Origin: Mycolicibacterium neoaurum
Lineage (GTDB): Bacteria > Actinomycetota > Actinomycetes > Mycobacteriales > Mycobacteriaceae
Length of the DNA: 64,000 nucleotides
NCBI RefSeq assembly: GCF_036946495.1
Contig: NZ_JAQIIX010000002.1
Span: forward strand, 496,001-560,000
Reading direction: 5' to 3'
Part shown: positions 42,905 through 51,465 of the stretch, piece by piece
How the letters are laid out: each line of letters begins with the position of its first letter
Position numbering within the stretch: position 1 is the first letter of the stretch
The notes under the pieces: model-generated
Told to the model about the DNA's origin: nothing
What the model saw: only the letters and a program-made list of their open reading frames with translations
The model's database searches: none
Translations under genes and position numbers: made by a program

Positions 42905-44257
42905 GTGATCGACAAACTGAGTGAGCACTACACCTCACTGCAACGCGGGTGGACCGTAACTGATCGCATGAACGACTATGGAGCGTTGGTAGTTCCGATT
43001 GGTAACGCCGACGAAGCCTTCCACCGTTGGTTTCGATTTAAAGAAGCGTTTTCAAGCCGCCTGCTCCAACAGCTCGTGAAGGAAGACGGACTCGACACCA
43101 CAGGTCGACCAACTAAAGTTCTCGATTGCTTTGCCGGCGGCGGCACAACCCTTGTTTCCGCGGGTGATCTGGCGTCGGCCACCACGTTGCAAGTGCACGC
43201 GACCGGATTCGAAGCAAATCCCTTTTTACATCTAGTAACCAAGACGAAATCCGCTGCGATGCTTGGAGGCAACGCGCTAGCGATCGAGCTCCAAGGGTTA
43301 TTGCCAAGGATAATTCGACGGTGCAACCGCGCACTGGCCACAGGGAAGCAAATCGAGCCGCCCGCTCTCGCTACATTTCGAAATCCGAAATATTTCAGCG
43401 CTCGGGACCTTCGCAAACTCCTTCTCATCAGGGAGGCGGTGAAGGCTGAGGCAACTGGGGTCGCGCGAGATGTGCTGCTGCTAGCCGCAGCCTCAGTTGT
43501 GGAACAATGTAGCCGGCTCCGAAAAGACGGTCGCGCTTTGAGGTTCGAACCTAGTAAGCAGCCCTTGGACCCATTTGCGGCATTTGAAGCTCAGGCTGCC
43601 AACTACATATCGGACGTGCAGATGTGCGCTCTTGATAACAAGAGCTTTTCTTTTGAAGCCAAGCTCGGTGACAGCAGAGAACTCTTGAGGCGGAGCAGAG
43701 CCGTACACGATCTAATCGTATTCTCGCCTCCGTATCCCAACAACATTGACTATACGGAAGTCTACAAAATGGAGGCCTGGTATCTCGGCCTCTATGGAAA
43801 TGCTCGCGATATGTCCGCACAAAGGCTAGCAACCATCCGAAGTCACCCCAGTGTTCGATTCCCAGACAGCTATAGTTTTGAGTCCATAGCAGCTGCAAAA
43901 CAAATCACTCAGATAATCGGCCCTGTGCTGGGTAGCGTTCCACAAGACCGCTACACATCAGGTCGCATCCAGGTGATCAAAGGCTGGGTGGACGATATGG
44001 TGCAGATTCTGGCGGGTGCTCGCAAGCGTGTCGACCCAAACGGCCGACTGACATTCATCGTCGGAAACTCTTCTCACGGCGCAGGAGACCAACAATTTGT
44101 CATCGCTAGCGACGTCTTGATGTCTGCGGTCGCCGAGCTCCTAGGCTGGCGCGTCGACGAAGTTAGAATCGCGCGAATGACGAAGCGCAGGCTGCCTTCA
44201 TTGTATTTGCGAGAGTCGGTCGTCGTACTCAGACCTGATAGCGAGGCGTCTACATGA
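42905..44257 (+). CDS. DNA methyltransferase (amino-MTase, SPPY type)
   Basis: 450-aa SAM-dependent DNA methyltransferase. SAM-binding motif I is VLDCFAGGGTT at residues 72-82 and catalytic motif IV is FSPPYPNNIDYTEVY at 273-287. SPPY is typical of enzymes that methylate exocyclic amino groups (N4-cytosine or N6-adenine). About 190 residues separate the motifs, possibly holding target recognition. GTG 42905 is the chosen start; ATG 42968 (MNDYGALVVPIG) is possible, and the longer frame to 42671 lacks protein character. Overlaps the ATPase gene by ATGA. It probably marks self DNA for the restriction-like module that follows. Confidence 0.85.
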   Translation: MIDKLSEHYTSLQRGWTVTDRMNDYGALVVPIGNADEAFHRWFRFKEAFSSRLLQQLVKEDGLDTTGRPTKVLDCFAGGGTTLVSAGDLASATTLQVHATGFEANPFLHLVTKTKSAAMLGGNALAIELQGLLPRIIRRCNRALATGKQIEPPALATFRNPKYFSARDLRKLLLIREAVKAEATGVARDVLLLAAASVVEQCSRLRKDGRALRFEPSKQPLDPFAAFEAQAANYISDVQMCALDNKSFSFEAKLGDSRELLRRSRAVHDLIVFSPPYPNNIDYTEVYKMEAWYLGLYGNARDMSAQRLATIRSHPSVRFPDSYSFESIAAAKQITQIIGPVLGSVPQDRYTSGRIQVIKGWVDDMVQILAGARKRVDPNGRLTFIVGNSSHGAGDQQFVIASDVLMSAVAELLGWRVDEVRIARMTKRRLPSLYLRESVVVLRPDSEAST

Positions 44258-46215
44258 GCGGAGATCGAAATCTCCCGGTGCTGCGGAACGTTGGGCTAAG
44301 GTACTTCAGCCTCTACCGCAACCAACGCCGACTAAGCGTCGACATCAATCGCGGAGTCTTTTGCCTAGCTGGAGCCAACGGTCTTGGCAAATCTACCTTT
44401 CTGGCGGCGATTAATTTTGGCTTTACCGGAATTGTTGCGAATTCCGGACGCTCTTTCCAGAATGTAGACGAATACTACGCGAAAAGTCTCCCTTACTCAG
44501 AAAAATACTTCGACGGCGTTATAGACGAGGAAGATCGCGATCGGGCGCATGTGGAATTATCGTTTTCTGTGGGGCATCGGCACTACAGAATCGCACGCAA
44601 CCTGTTCTCACCGTCCGCGCTAGAGATCCTCGAAATAACTGAAGGCGACGGTTCCGCGCTTCCCGATGGACCCCTCGGGCCGGAAGAACGTCAACGTGTG
44701 TACGCTGACGAAATCGCAAGGGACTGCAATGTTGGTTCGTTCGAATACTTCGTTTTCCTACAACACTTTGTGATGACATTCGATGAGCGTCGGGACCTCC
44801 TATTTTGGAATGACCGAACTGCCAACTCCGCTCTTTATCTTGCGTTTGGCCTGGATCCGCAGGATGTCGTCCGGGCTGAACAACTTCGGAGTGGTATTAA
44901 CGCGGCCGACTCGAACGCACGTAACGCACAGTGGCAAGCGACCCTTGCCCGCCGACGCTTGGATAAAATGCAGCCTGGCGAACTAGCCGATATCGAGCAG
45001 ATTCGCGGACAACATAATGCCCTGGTCGAGCAGTTTGACACGGTACGAGCGGAGGCCGACCGCGCAGAACGAGCGGCCGCCGACGCACGCCTCGCATTGG
45101 CTGAAGCGAGTTCACAACACTTGAGCCTGCGTATGAAGTACGACGACATGTTTTCGGCACGCCTTTCGGGTCACCCAGATCCCAAGTACCACCCGTTGAT
45201 AATGCGTATCGTTTCCGACGAGTATTGCGAAGTATGTGGCACCGAAGGCAAGCAGGTCGCAGCCGCCGTCAAGGCGGTGCTGAAGTCTGGAAATTGCCCT
45301 GTCTGTTCCTCGCAAGTGGCACAACACGGGGCAGGACCCGCGTTTGAAGTTCTCGAAACGCTGGACCGCCAACTAGCCGACGCAGGAGACCAAACCAAAA
45401 CAGCGCAGACTCGTTTGCAACGACTCGAAGCCGAATCGAAGTCGCTTGCTCAGAAGGCATCCGACGCTGCCGAAGCCTTAGCAGCGTTCGAAGAGGCCAA
45501 TACCGAGGCAATTGCTCGATTCGATGCGGTCCCCGAGTCTGACGCGCAGCAGAGGCGGGCTACAGAGGAGGAGTACCGCGCCGCGACTGCCCGAAGGAAT
45601 GACTTCCGCAAGCGCCGAGACGAGTTTCGGGCCGAGCTTGAGCCGATCCAACAGCGACTCGTAACCGCGTATCAAGACGGTGAAGTCGAGTTTGTACCTA
45701 GGTTTCGACGGTTGGCGAAGCAATTTATCGGTCTCGACCTAGACGTTCACCTGGAAACTGAGAGCGACACTTTTAAGCTGTCGCTGGAGGTCCAAGGATC
45801 AAGACGTCGAACCACCACTTCTTTGTCCGAAAGTCAGCGGTTTTTTCTGGAAATTGCGCTGCGAATGACGTTATTGCAGCATATGGCCAATCCAGAAAGT
45901 CCGGGCGCCTTATACATCGACACACCAGAAGGTTCACTCGATATTGCATATGAGGCACGCGCCGGGGACATGTTCGCTTCCTTCATACAGGACGGAGCGA
46001 ACATTGTGATGACAGCTAACATTAACTCTTCACAACTGCTGTTGCGATTAGCGGCAAAGTGTGGCGCTGAAAATATGAGGCTGCTTCGTATGACCGATTG
46101 GACTCCCCTAAGCGAGGTCCAAGCGGAAGAGGAGTCTCTCTTCATCGACGCCTACGGCGCAATCGAGAAGAAATTGCGTGGCGAGAGCGCGACGAATGAC
46201 GAGACCCACATCTAG
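44254..46215 (+). CDS. SMC/Rad50-like ATPase with zinc-hook Cys pattern
   Basis: 653-aa ABC-type ATPase of the SMC/RecN/Rad50 class. Walker A GANGLGKST at residues 40-48. Coiled-coil arms about 230-295 and 365-470 flank a hook with CEVC (325-328) and CPVC (348-351), a CxxC pair pattern suited to zinc-mediated dimerisation. The ABC signature region is TSLSESQRFFLEIALRM (522-538) and Walker B-like ALYIDTPEGSLD (552-563). This matches the ATPase of ABC-three-component and Lamassu (LmuB) systems, which sense foreign DNA ends or replication intermediates. It is coupled on both sides: ATGA with the methyltransferase, TAGTG with the next gene. Confidence 0.87.
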   Translation: MSGDRNLPVLRNVGLRYFSLYRNQRRLSVDINRGVFCLAGANGLGKSTFLAAINFGFTGIVANSGRSFQNVDEYYAKSLPYSEKYFDGVIDEEDRDRAHVELSFSVGHRHYRIARNLFSPSALEILEITEGDGSALPDGPLGPEERQRVYADEIARDCNVGSFEYFVFLQHFVMTFDERRDLLFWNDRTANSALYLAFGLDPQDVVRAEQLRSGINAADSNARNAQWQATLARRRLDKMQPGELADIEQIRGQHNALVEQFDTVRAEADRAERAAADARLALAEASSQHLSLRMKYDDMFSARLSGHPDPKYHPLIMRIVSDEYCEVCGTEGKQVAAAVKAVLKSGNCPVCSSQVAQHGAGPAFEVLETLDRQLADAGDQTKTAQTRLQRLEAESKSLAQKASDAAEALAAFEEANTEAIARFDAVPESDAQQRRATEEEYRAATARRNDFRKRRDEFRAELEPIQQRLVTAYQDGEVEFVPRFRRLAKQFIGLDLDVHLETESDTFKLSLEVQGSRRRTTTSLSESQRFFLEIALRMTLLQHMANPESPGALYIDTPEGSLDIAYEARAGDMFASFIQDGANIVMTANINSSQLLLRLAAKCGAENMRLLRMTDWTPLSEVQAEEESLFIDAYGAIEKKLRGESATNDETHI

Positions 46216-46820
46216 TGATAAGACCCGAAGCAGTCTTTGACTGCATGGTGATTTGCAGTCAGCTCGAAGACGTCACGGGTGGCGCCACCGAGTCCGAGAT
46301 CGCACACCTGGGCTACCTTGCCTGTCTACTCTCGGTCTACAACGGCGCTCCACCTAGCGATTGGGGATACGATTTTGCGGCGACTTCCAGTGCGTCGCCG
46401 TTTAGCGTTGCACTTGATTCTGCGATTCAAACTCTGGCCAACAATCACACACTCGAAAGCGGATCGGATGGCCTCCGCCTCTCGCCCACAGGAAAGATGG
46501 AACTGGAGCAGTACGGGCGCTTGGTGATGTTTAGGCAAAGGCGGACTATCCTGGACGCTGCCTGCGGCAGCGTTGTAGCGGTTCCTCTGTCGGGTTTAAG
46601 TCATTCACTTTCAGCCGAGCCGCAATTACGTCGCGCGCTAGCTCTCTCGAGCACGCGCCCTTTGCTAGACGAAGGAGGCCGGCAAGCAATAATGGCTCAC
46701 TTCGAAGCACTTGCAGCTGCGGTTCCGACGGCCAATGACTTGTTTGTTCCAGCAGTGGTTTGGTTAAGTTATCTCTCACAGCAAGCCAGCAAGTCCGACA
46801 GCCATTCCGGTGAACTATGA
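46215..46820 (+). CDS. Middle component of an ABC-three-component-like system
   Basis: 201-aa protein, GTG start overlapping the ATPase stop as TAGTG and ending in an ATGA overlap with the nuclease gene. No catalytic motif. It has a helical N-terminus containing SEIAHLGYLACLLSVYNG, a winged-helix-like middle (GLRLSPTGKMELEQYGRLV) and a helical C-terminus. Size, position and style are those of the small middle component (LmuC-like) that links the SMC-like ATPase to its effector. The assignment is mostly from context. Confidence 0.6.
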   Translation: MIRPEAVFDCMVICSQLEDVTGGATESEIAHLGYLACLLSVYNGAPPSDWGYDFAATSSASPFSVALDSAIQTLANNHTLESGSDGLRLSPTGKMELEQYGRLVMFRQRRTILDAACGSVVAVPLSGLSHSLSAEPQLRRALALSSTRPLLDEGGRQAIMAHFEALAAAVPTANDLFVPAVVWLSYLSQQASKSDSHSGEL

Positions 46821-47875
46821 CGATAAACGTTGATCCAGAGGAAATGGCGGATATCGCGAGGCGGTTATTCATCGCCGAGCTCAGCTCAGATTTAGGTCCA
46901 GATTCGGGTGGCATCGTGCGCGAGCTGATTGAAGTTGTACGCCGAGTGCACCGCGCGATAACTACCGAGCGGCTGACTGGCAGACTTGTCGTCGTGAGAG
47001 TGCTCGACAGTGAAGATTTTTGGATCGATACAGCATCTGAGTATTTTGATGACTTGGCAAGTCTTGGAACCTATTACGATGGACAAGGCCCTCTGATAGT
47101 GAAACTCGAGGGCACTGGAATCCGGGTCTGGAAACTCGACTTTGCTGAACCTGAAGGTCGCGAGTACGTATTCTATGAATACGTAAAGCCCTACGAAGAG
47201 TATCTCGCGTGCCATAAACGCAAGCATGAAGTCCCGCGCATTGCCACTTCGCCCAGCTATTTCGGATTGCCCTACTTTCGTCAGCTCCGCGTTGCATTGG
47301 AGAAATACGGGCGCATCTGGATTCGCGAATCACAATGCGATACTTTTGCGACTTCTTGGTTCGACCCAAAACGGACTTTGTTCCAACCTGGCCCCGAATA
47401 CATCATGCGCCGATCGCTTCAGCGGTTTCTGCGTTCTCACCTTCGCGATCAGAACGATGTTCAGATTATGCCCGAACAAAATGTAGACGAGACGAAGCCA
47501 GTCGACATAAAGGTTGTGTGGTCCGTCTACAACAGGGTGGCCCTGATCGAAATAAAGTGGTTGGGCAACAGCGCAAGCGCGAGCGGCACAAAGTTGGTTA
47601 CCTACTCACAGTCCCGGGCAAAAAGCGGCGCTGCCCAATTGGCCGATTATCTGGACCGCTACAGCGTCGAACAGCCGGACGAGGAGGTACGCGGATATCT
47701 TGTGGTTTTCGATGCTCGTCGTCGCGGTGTGACTAATCCGCCCACCGAGTTGTCCCGCGAAGAGGCCATTTACTATCGCGACAAAGCGATTGAGTATGAC
47801 GGTACGATTCTGGATCGCCCTGACTTTGATCCGCCGCATCGCTTTTTCTGCGAACCCGTTGTTTCTACCGGTTAG
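46817..47875 (+). CDS. PD-(D/E)xK nuclease-like effector
   Basis: 352-aa protein. The C-terminal region carries a credible PD-(D/E)xK core: VDIKVVW (Asp 230), ALIEIKWLG (Glu 245, Lys 247) and GAAQLADYLDRY with Gln 274 and Tyr 278 in the QxxxY spacing of RecB-like nucleases. N-terminal 200 residues are unassigned, perhaps a regulatory or DNA-recognition domain. As last gene of the operon it is the likely toxic/restricting effector gated by the ATPase and middle component. A hairpin at the stop codon ends the operon. Confidence 0.75.
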   Translation: MTINVDPEEMADIARRLFIAELSSDLGPDSGGIVRELIEVVRRVHRAITTERLTGRLVVVRVLDSEDFWIDTASEYFDDLASLGTYYDGQGPLIVKLEGTGIRVWKLDFAEPEGREYVFYEYVKPYEEYLACHKRKHEVPRIATSPSYFGLPYFRQLRVALEKYGRIWIRESQCDTFATSWFDPKRTLFQPGPEYIMRRSLQRFLRSHLRDQNDVQIMPEQNVDETKPVDIKVVWSVYNRVALIEIKWLGNSASASGTKLVTYSQSRAKSGAAQLADYLDRYSVEQPDEEVRGYLVVFDARRRGVTNPPTELSREEAIYYRDKAIEYDGTILDRPDFDPPHRFFCEPVVSTG

Positions 47876-47885
47876 CCGAACCGGT
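47867..47885 (+). terminator. Hairpin at the end of the cargo operon
   Basis: ACCGGTT (47867-47873) and AACCGGT (47879-47885), 5-nt loop, followed by AATAATTC. The left arm includes part of the stop codon of the nuclease gene. Likely rho-independent-like end of the four-gene transcript. Confidence 0.55.
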
Positions 47886-48220
47886 TAATAATTCTTGGCA
47901 AGCGCTGGCGACTAAAGCTCGGAAACCCGTACACAATGGTTCGGCCGCATAACCGACCGGTCAAACGCCCCGGGGCGGGGGCAACCCCCCTGGGGTGCCG
48001 GGTCCCCGCAGCGCGCAGTAGCTCCGCACAGGCGGGGTGCGCTCACTCAGCTCGACCTAGTAGCTCACGCGGAGTCTGCTCACCGCATCCCGGTTCCGGT
48101 GCCGCGCCTCGGATTTGCTACCGACTCGCTAAAAGAACACGCTAGGGAGATGACGGACTTCGACAGCGCCCAACTAGCCCAACGCCGTCGCGAAGCGCAG
48201 GCACGTACCCGTCCCAGGGT
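47886..48220. other. 335-bp stretch after the cargo operon
   Basis: Contains a GC-rich self-complementary block (CCCCGGGGCGGGGG followed by CAACCCCCCTGGGG, about 47970-47995) that could fold strongly. From 48150 a short rightward frame begins MTDFDSAQLAQRRREAQ, with AGGGAG just upstream, and runs to 48362. It overlaps the leftward small gene, and I cannot decide which is expressed. Otherwise nothing recognisable. Confidence 0.4.
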
Positions 48221-48457
48221 TCAGCCGTCCTTGCGTCGGGGCCGAACTCTCCACTCGCTGGGTTTCCGCGACCGGAAAGTCTCACCGGCGAGGATCCGGG
48301 AAGGGTCCGGGATTGCAGGACCGTCAGAGGCAGGCTTGTACTCCTTTTCGGGCGGAGCCTGAATGTTCTTCCCGGACGGCTTTGACCCCAGGCCGGCCCT
48401 CTCAGCCACCCGCGACTTCTGAGTCTCAGACTTCGGGGTTTTCTCGTCTCTGCTCAT
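48221..48457 (-). CDS. Small hydrophilic protein of unknown function
   Basis: 78-aa Lys/Pro/Arg-rich protein starting MSRDEKTPKSETQKSR and ending RVRPRRKDG. No domain recognised. The codon third positions look coding. The upstream in-frame extension to 48703 does not look protein-like. It is antisense to the short frame at 48150-48362. A weak ACGGG precedes the ATG. Possibly an element accessory or DNA-associated protein; unproven. Confidence 0.42.
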   Translation of the reverse strand: MSRDEKTPKSETQKSRVAERAGLGSKPSGKNIQAPPEKEYKPASDGPAIPDPSRILAGETFRSRKPSEWRVRPRRKDG

Positions 48458-48617
48458 CCCGTTCAACGTAACTCTTATCCCCGCCAGCCCGCATGGTTCG
48501 CTTGTGATCCAGAGCCTTATCCAGCAGATCGGCGGAGTTGAACGGTTCGCTAGGCGCCGCCCCTGGTGCTGCACACTGCGCCGTATTGGCCCTCTCGCGG
48601 CCACGTTGAGGACCGAA

Positions 48618-48647
48618 TGTCCACTTGGGGTACACCCGTGGTGGACA
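48618..48647. promoter_or_regulatory. res-like inverted repeat (serine recombinase subsite)
   Basis: TGTCCAC (48618-48624) and GTGGACA (48641-48647) flank a 16-bp centre that itself contains GGGGT/ACCC complementarity. The 30-bp total is the usual size of a resolvase dimer-binding subsite. It lies 118 bp before the resolvase start, with a further GACATATGTC palindrome at 48699-48708. Together these resemble a multi-subsite res region. Confidence 0.5.
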
Positions 48648-48696
48648 GCGCCCATGCGGGCCTCAGATGTCAATCTAGGGCCAACATCCGCATTGT

Positions 48697-48725
48697 TTGA
48701 CATATGTCCACTGGATCCTTAGAGT
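48697..48725 (+). promoter_or_regulatory. SigA-type promoter of the resolvase
   Basis: TTGACA (48697-48702), 17-bp spacer, TAGAGT (48720-48725). An AGGAG Shine-Dalgarno at 48751-48755 and ATG at 48765 follow, giving a leader of about 32 nt. The palindrome GACATATGTC overlaps the -35, so the resolvase may repress itself. Confidence 0.65.
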
Positions 48726-48764
48726 CCATTTCGACAGTTAAGTCGAGCACAGGAGTTCGGGAAC

Positions 48765-49313
48765 ATGGGACAGCGCATCGGATACCAGCGGGTGAGCACC
48801 GTCGACCAGAACACGGATCGTCAGCTCGAGGGGGTCGAGCTGGACAAGATGTTCTGCGACAAAGCGAGTGGCAAGGACACTCAGCGCCCCCAGTTGGCCG
48901 CGTGCCTTGAGTACGTCCGGGAGGGCGACACGCTCGTCGTTCACTCGATGGACCGACTCGCACGGAACCTCGAAGACCTACGGCGGCTCGTTCGGGAACT
49001 CACTCACCAAGGCATCAAGGTCGAGTTCGTCAAGGAGAACCTGATTTTCGCCGGCGATGACTCCCCGATAAACACGTTGCTGCTCTCGATGCTCGGAGCG
49101 GTCGCCGAGTTCGAGCGGTCGATGATCCTCGAACGCCAACGCGAAGGAATCGCCCTTGCGAAGGCTGCCGGAAAGTACAGGGGCCGAAAAGCTGCGCTCA
49201 CCGACGGACAGGCCGACGATCTTCGTGCTCGCCTTGCCGCGGGCGAGTCTGTGACCTCACTCGCCAAGGATTTCGGGATCAGCAGGCAGACCGTCTATAA
49301 CTACGCAGCGTGA
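48765..49313 (+). CDS. Serine resolvase/invertase
   Basis: 182-aa small serine recombinase. Catalytic N-terminal domain IGYQRVSTVDQNTDRQL with nucleophile Ser 11; VVHSMDRLARNLEDL and the FAGDDSPINTLLLSMLGAVAEFE dimer helix follow. C-terminal HTH VTSLAKDFGISRQTVYNY. It probably resolves multimers of the circular element or acts on the res-like site upstream; it is distinct from the large integrase. The lipoprotein gene overlaps its stop as GTGA. Confidence 0.9.
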   Translation: MGQRIGYQRVSTVDQNTDRQLEGVELDKMFCDKASGKDTQRPQLAACLEYVREGDTLVVHSMDRLARNLEDLRRLVRELTHQGIKVEFVKENLIFAGDDSPINTLLLSMLGAVAEFERSMILERQREGIALAKAAGKYRGRKAALTDGQADDLRARLAAGESVTSLAKDFGISRQTVYNYAA

Positions 49314-49828
49314 ACTCAATGTTGGTTTTCAAGCTCACCCTTACCGCGACTCTGGCGTTGTGCGTAGCGTGCGGGGCACCCGAGCAGAAGCAATCCAACA
49401 GCAGCGGCGCATCGGCCACAGGCACCGCCGCAGTCGAAGCGGTGCAACCTCCTCCAGCGACCGCCCAGAGCGTCGCTGAGTCAATCAAGGCGACGATTCC
49501 TGAAGTCGCAGAACTCATCGAGATCACCGAGGACAACGACCCGAACGACCTGATCGGCAGACCCAATGGCTATGTCGCTGCCAGCATCCTGGTGGACTCC
49601 CGACTGCCACGATGCACGGACCTCGGCACAGACTGCGGGGTAATGATCGAGCAGTGGCCCGATCAGGCCGCTGCTCAGAATCGCGCGGACTACATACAGT
49701 CGACGCTGAAGTCGATGCCGATGCTCGGCCAGGAATGGAACACCGTCAACGGTAGCCTGCTCCTGCGGGTGGCCGGTGAGCTCAAGCCATCCGAAGCCAA
49801 GGCGTACGAGACCGCCTTCACTGGGTGA
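49310..49828 (+). CDS. Putative lipoprotein
   Basis: 172-aa exported protein. GTG 49310 or ATG 49319 starts a short hydrophobic signal MLVFKLTLTATLALCVAC; the Cys at the end is a likely lipidation site although the lipobox (CVAC) is not canonical. A Ser/Ala/Thr-rich linker and a small acidic domain with a CTDLGTDC pair follow. Translationally coupled to the resolvase by GTGA. In mobile elements such surface lipoproteins sometimes exclude related phages, but nothing here proves that. Converges with the Prim-Pol gene. Confidence 0.65.
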   Translation: MNSMLVFKLTLTATLALCVACGAPEQKQSNSSGASATGTAAVEAVQPPPATAQSVAESIKATIPEVAELIEITEDNDPNDLIGRPNGYVAASILVDSRLPRCTDLGTDCGVMIEQWPDQAAAQNRADYIQSTLKSMPMLGQEWNTVNGSLLLRVAGELKPSEAKAYETAFTG

Positions 49829-49835
49829 AGGCCTG

Positions 49836-51359
49836 CTAGAGAATCCCCACCTGACGCATTAGTTCCTCGTCTTCCTCGCGGCGACGACGGTCATCCTCGA
49901 TGTCGTCGTGGATGACTTCAGCGACGGCGACGGGCTCAGCATCACCCCTCGGTCTTGCCCGCTCTTCGGCGATGCGTGCGGCCAGATTCGCTCGTCTGGC
50001 CGTACCCCCAAGGTCCACGGCCAACCGGTCGGCAGCCTCGACCACATCGTCCGGCACGGTGTACGCCGTGCCCTCCTTCGCCAATAGTCCGACATCCACC
50101 AAAGCCTTCAATGCATCCCGCGCTGCGTCCCGCCCCATGCCACCCGCTGCGGCGACTTGGGAAGCCTTGCGGTATCCGACGTCCACAAGGTCCAAGACAT
50201 GCGAGTGGCGGCCCGTAAGGCCGCGACTCAACCAGAGATCATGAAGTGGATCAACGAGCAGCGCCCTTATGGGTGCTGCTCCCTTACTAAGAACTGTGGT
50301 CATTTCCCCCACTTTTGGGGTGTATTCGCGAGGACCATCGTCAGCGGCCCTAACGACGTGAAGGCGGCCTGTTTCGATCAATCTCGACACTGCCACTGCC
50401 ACTGTCTTCGTCTCGATGCCTGTCCGGACGGCCAGGTCTCGAAAACTGACTGGTGGCGTTGTCGTTCCACCTATCGCTGAGCACATCGACACGACGGCGA
50501 ACATCACCCGGCGGTCCGAAGCGTTAATCGACCGCCCGTAGCGCGCGTCCAGTCGAGCCGACTGCAACCACTCGTCCACATACCGCGACCGCAGCCGGGA
50601 CATCGGCGATCCAGACATTCCGACCTTCTGCATCGCACTTTCAAGCATCCGCTCAAACTCGTCATCGTCGTCGCCTGAGTACGCATACCTGAGCAGATCG
50701 GCACCTTCGTCACCTTTGGCACGGAGAACCGGTAGGGCAACCTGGGTAAATATCGGGTTGCGCTCCCCTGGTCCAGCAGCAGCGAACTTCGCCAGCAGCG
50801 CCTCAACGATGCCATCTGAATCCCCATGGACAAGCGTAGGACCCCCGTCCGACGCTTCGCCCTTGTCGACGGCCGCGATCAGTGCCAGCGGTGCCGGCGC
50901 AGGGTCGACCTCCGCGACCAAAGTGTACGTGCGGTCTATTCGGTCGTCACCGCGATAAACACTGCCAGGGAGCATCACGGCATCAGGAACATCGATGCCG
51001 GTACCGAGTGGTCGGTTCGTCGCAACGACAACGTCACGAGGAATCGTGAAGATCAGGTGCACGCCGGGCCCGTCCCGGTGCTGGGTGACGGTATGGACGG
51101 TCCGGGTCTCCGGAAGATCAGGAAATCGCTGCCGCAACGACTCGACGGACCCGCCGTTCTTCGGGTCGACGTCGACGATCAACAACCCACCAGTTCCGTT
51201 CCGCACCTTGGCATTCTTTTTCAGCCAGTCGACATTGTTCCTTGTGTGCGTCCACGTCCAGTTGCCGCACCCCTTGCGGGTGTTCTTCGTCTTCCCGAAG
51301 CCAGGCATGACGACGCACTTCCGGTCCAGGTAGAACTTGAGGTACTTCATCGGGGGCAT
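49836..51359 (-). CDS. Bifunctional primase/polymerase (Prim-Pol) replication protein
   Basis: 507-aa protein with an N-terminal archaeo-eukaryotic primase-polymerase domain. It has LIVDVDPKNGG with the DxD metal pair near residue 63, GPGVHLIFTIP, and PDAVMLPGSVYRG as the nucleotide-binding strands. The C-terminal half has winged-helix-like repeats (FRDLAVRTGIETKTVAVAVSRL and SQVAAAGGMGRDAARDALKAL). Such proteins prime replication of plasmids and phage satellites. It lies 106 bp downstream of the integrase on the same strand. Starts ATG 51359 or 51350. Confidence 0.82.
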   Translation of the reverse strand: MPPMKYLKFYLDRKCVVMPGFGKTKNTRKGCGNWTWTHTRNNVDWLKKNAKVRNGTGGLLIVDVDPKNGGSVESLRQRFPDLPETRTVHTVTQHRDGPGVHLIFTIPRDVVVATNRPLGTGIDVPDAVMLPGSVYRGDDRIDRTYTLVAEVDPAPAPLALIAAVDKGEASDGGPTLVHGDSDGIVEALLAKFAAAGPGERNPIFTQVALPVLRAKGDEGADLLRYAYSGDDDDEFERMLESAMQKVGMSGSPMSRLRSRYVDEWLQSARLDARYGRSINASDRRVMFAVVSMCSAIGGTTTPPVSFRDLAVRTGIETKTVAVAVSRLIETGRLHVVRAADDGPREYTPKVGEMTTVLSKGAAPIRALLVDPLHDLWLSRGLTGRHSHVLDLVDVGYRKASQVAAAGGMGRDAARDALKALVDVGLLAKEGTAYTVPDDVVEAADRLAVDLGGTARRANLAARIAEERARPRGDAEPVAVAEVIHDDIEDDRRRREEDEELMRQVGIL

Positions 51360-51465
51360 GCGAAAGCTCTCATCGGGTGTCCACGGTATCCGCTGTTGGC
51401 CGCGGGGTCGTCACCGTCACCGGGCGACGATTCGCCCAGGCGAGCGAATACTCCTCCGCACCGAT

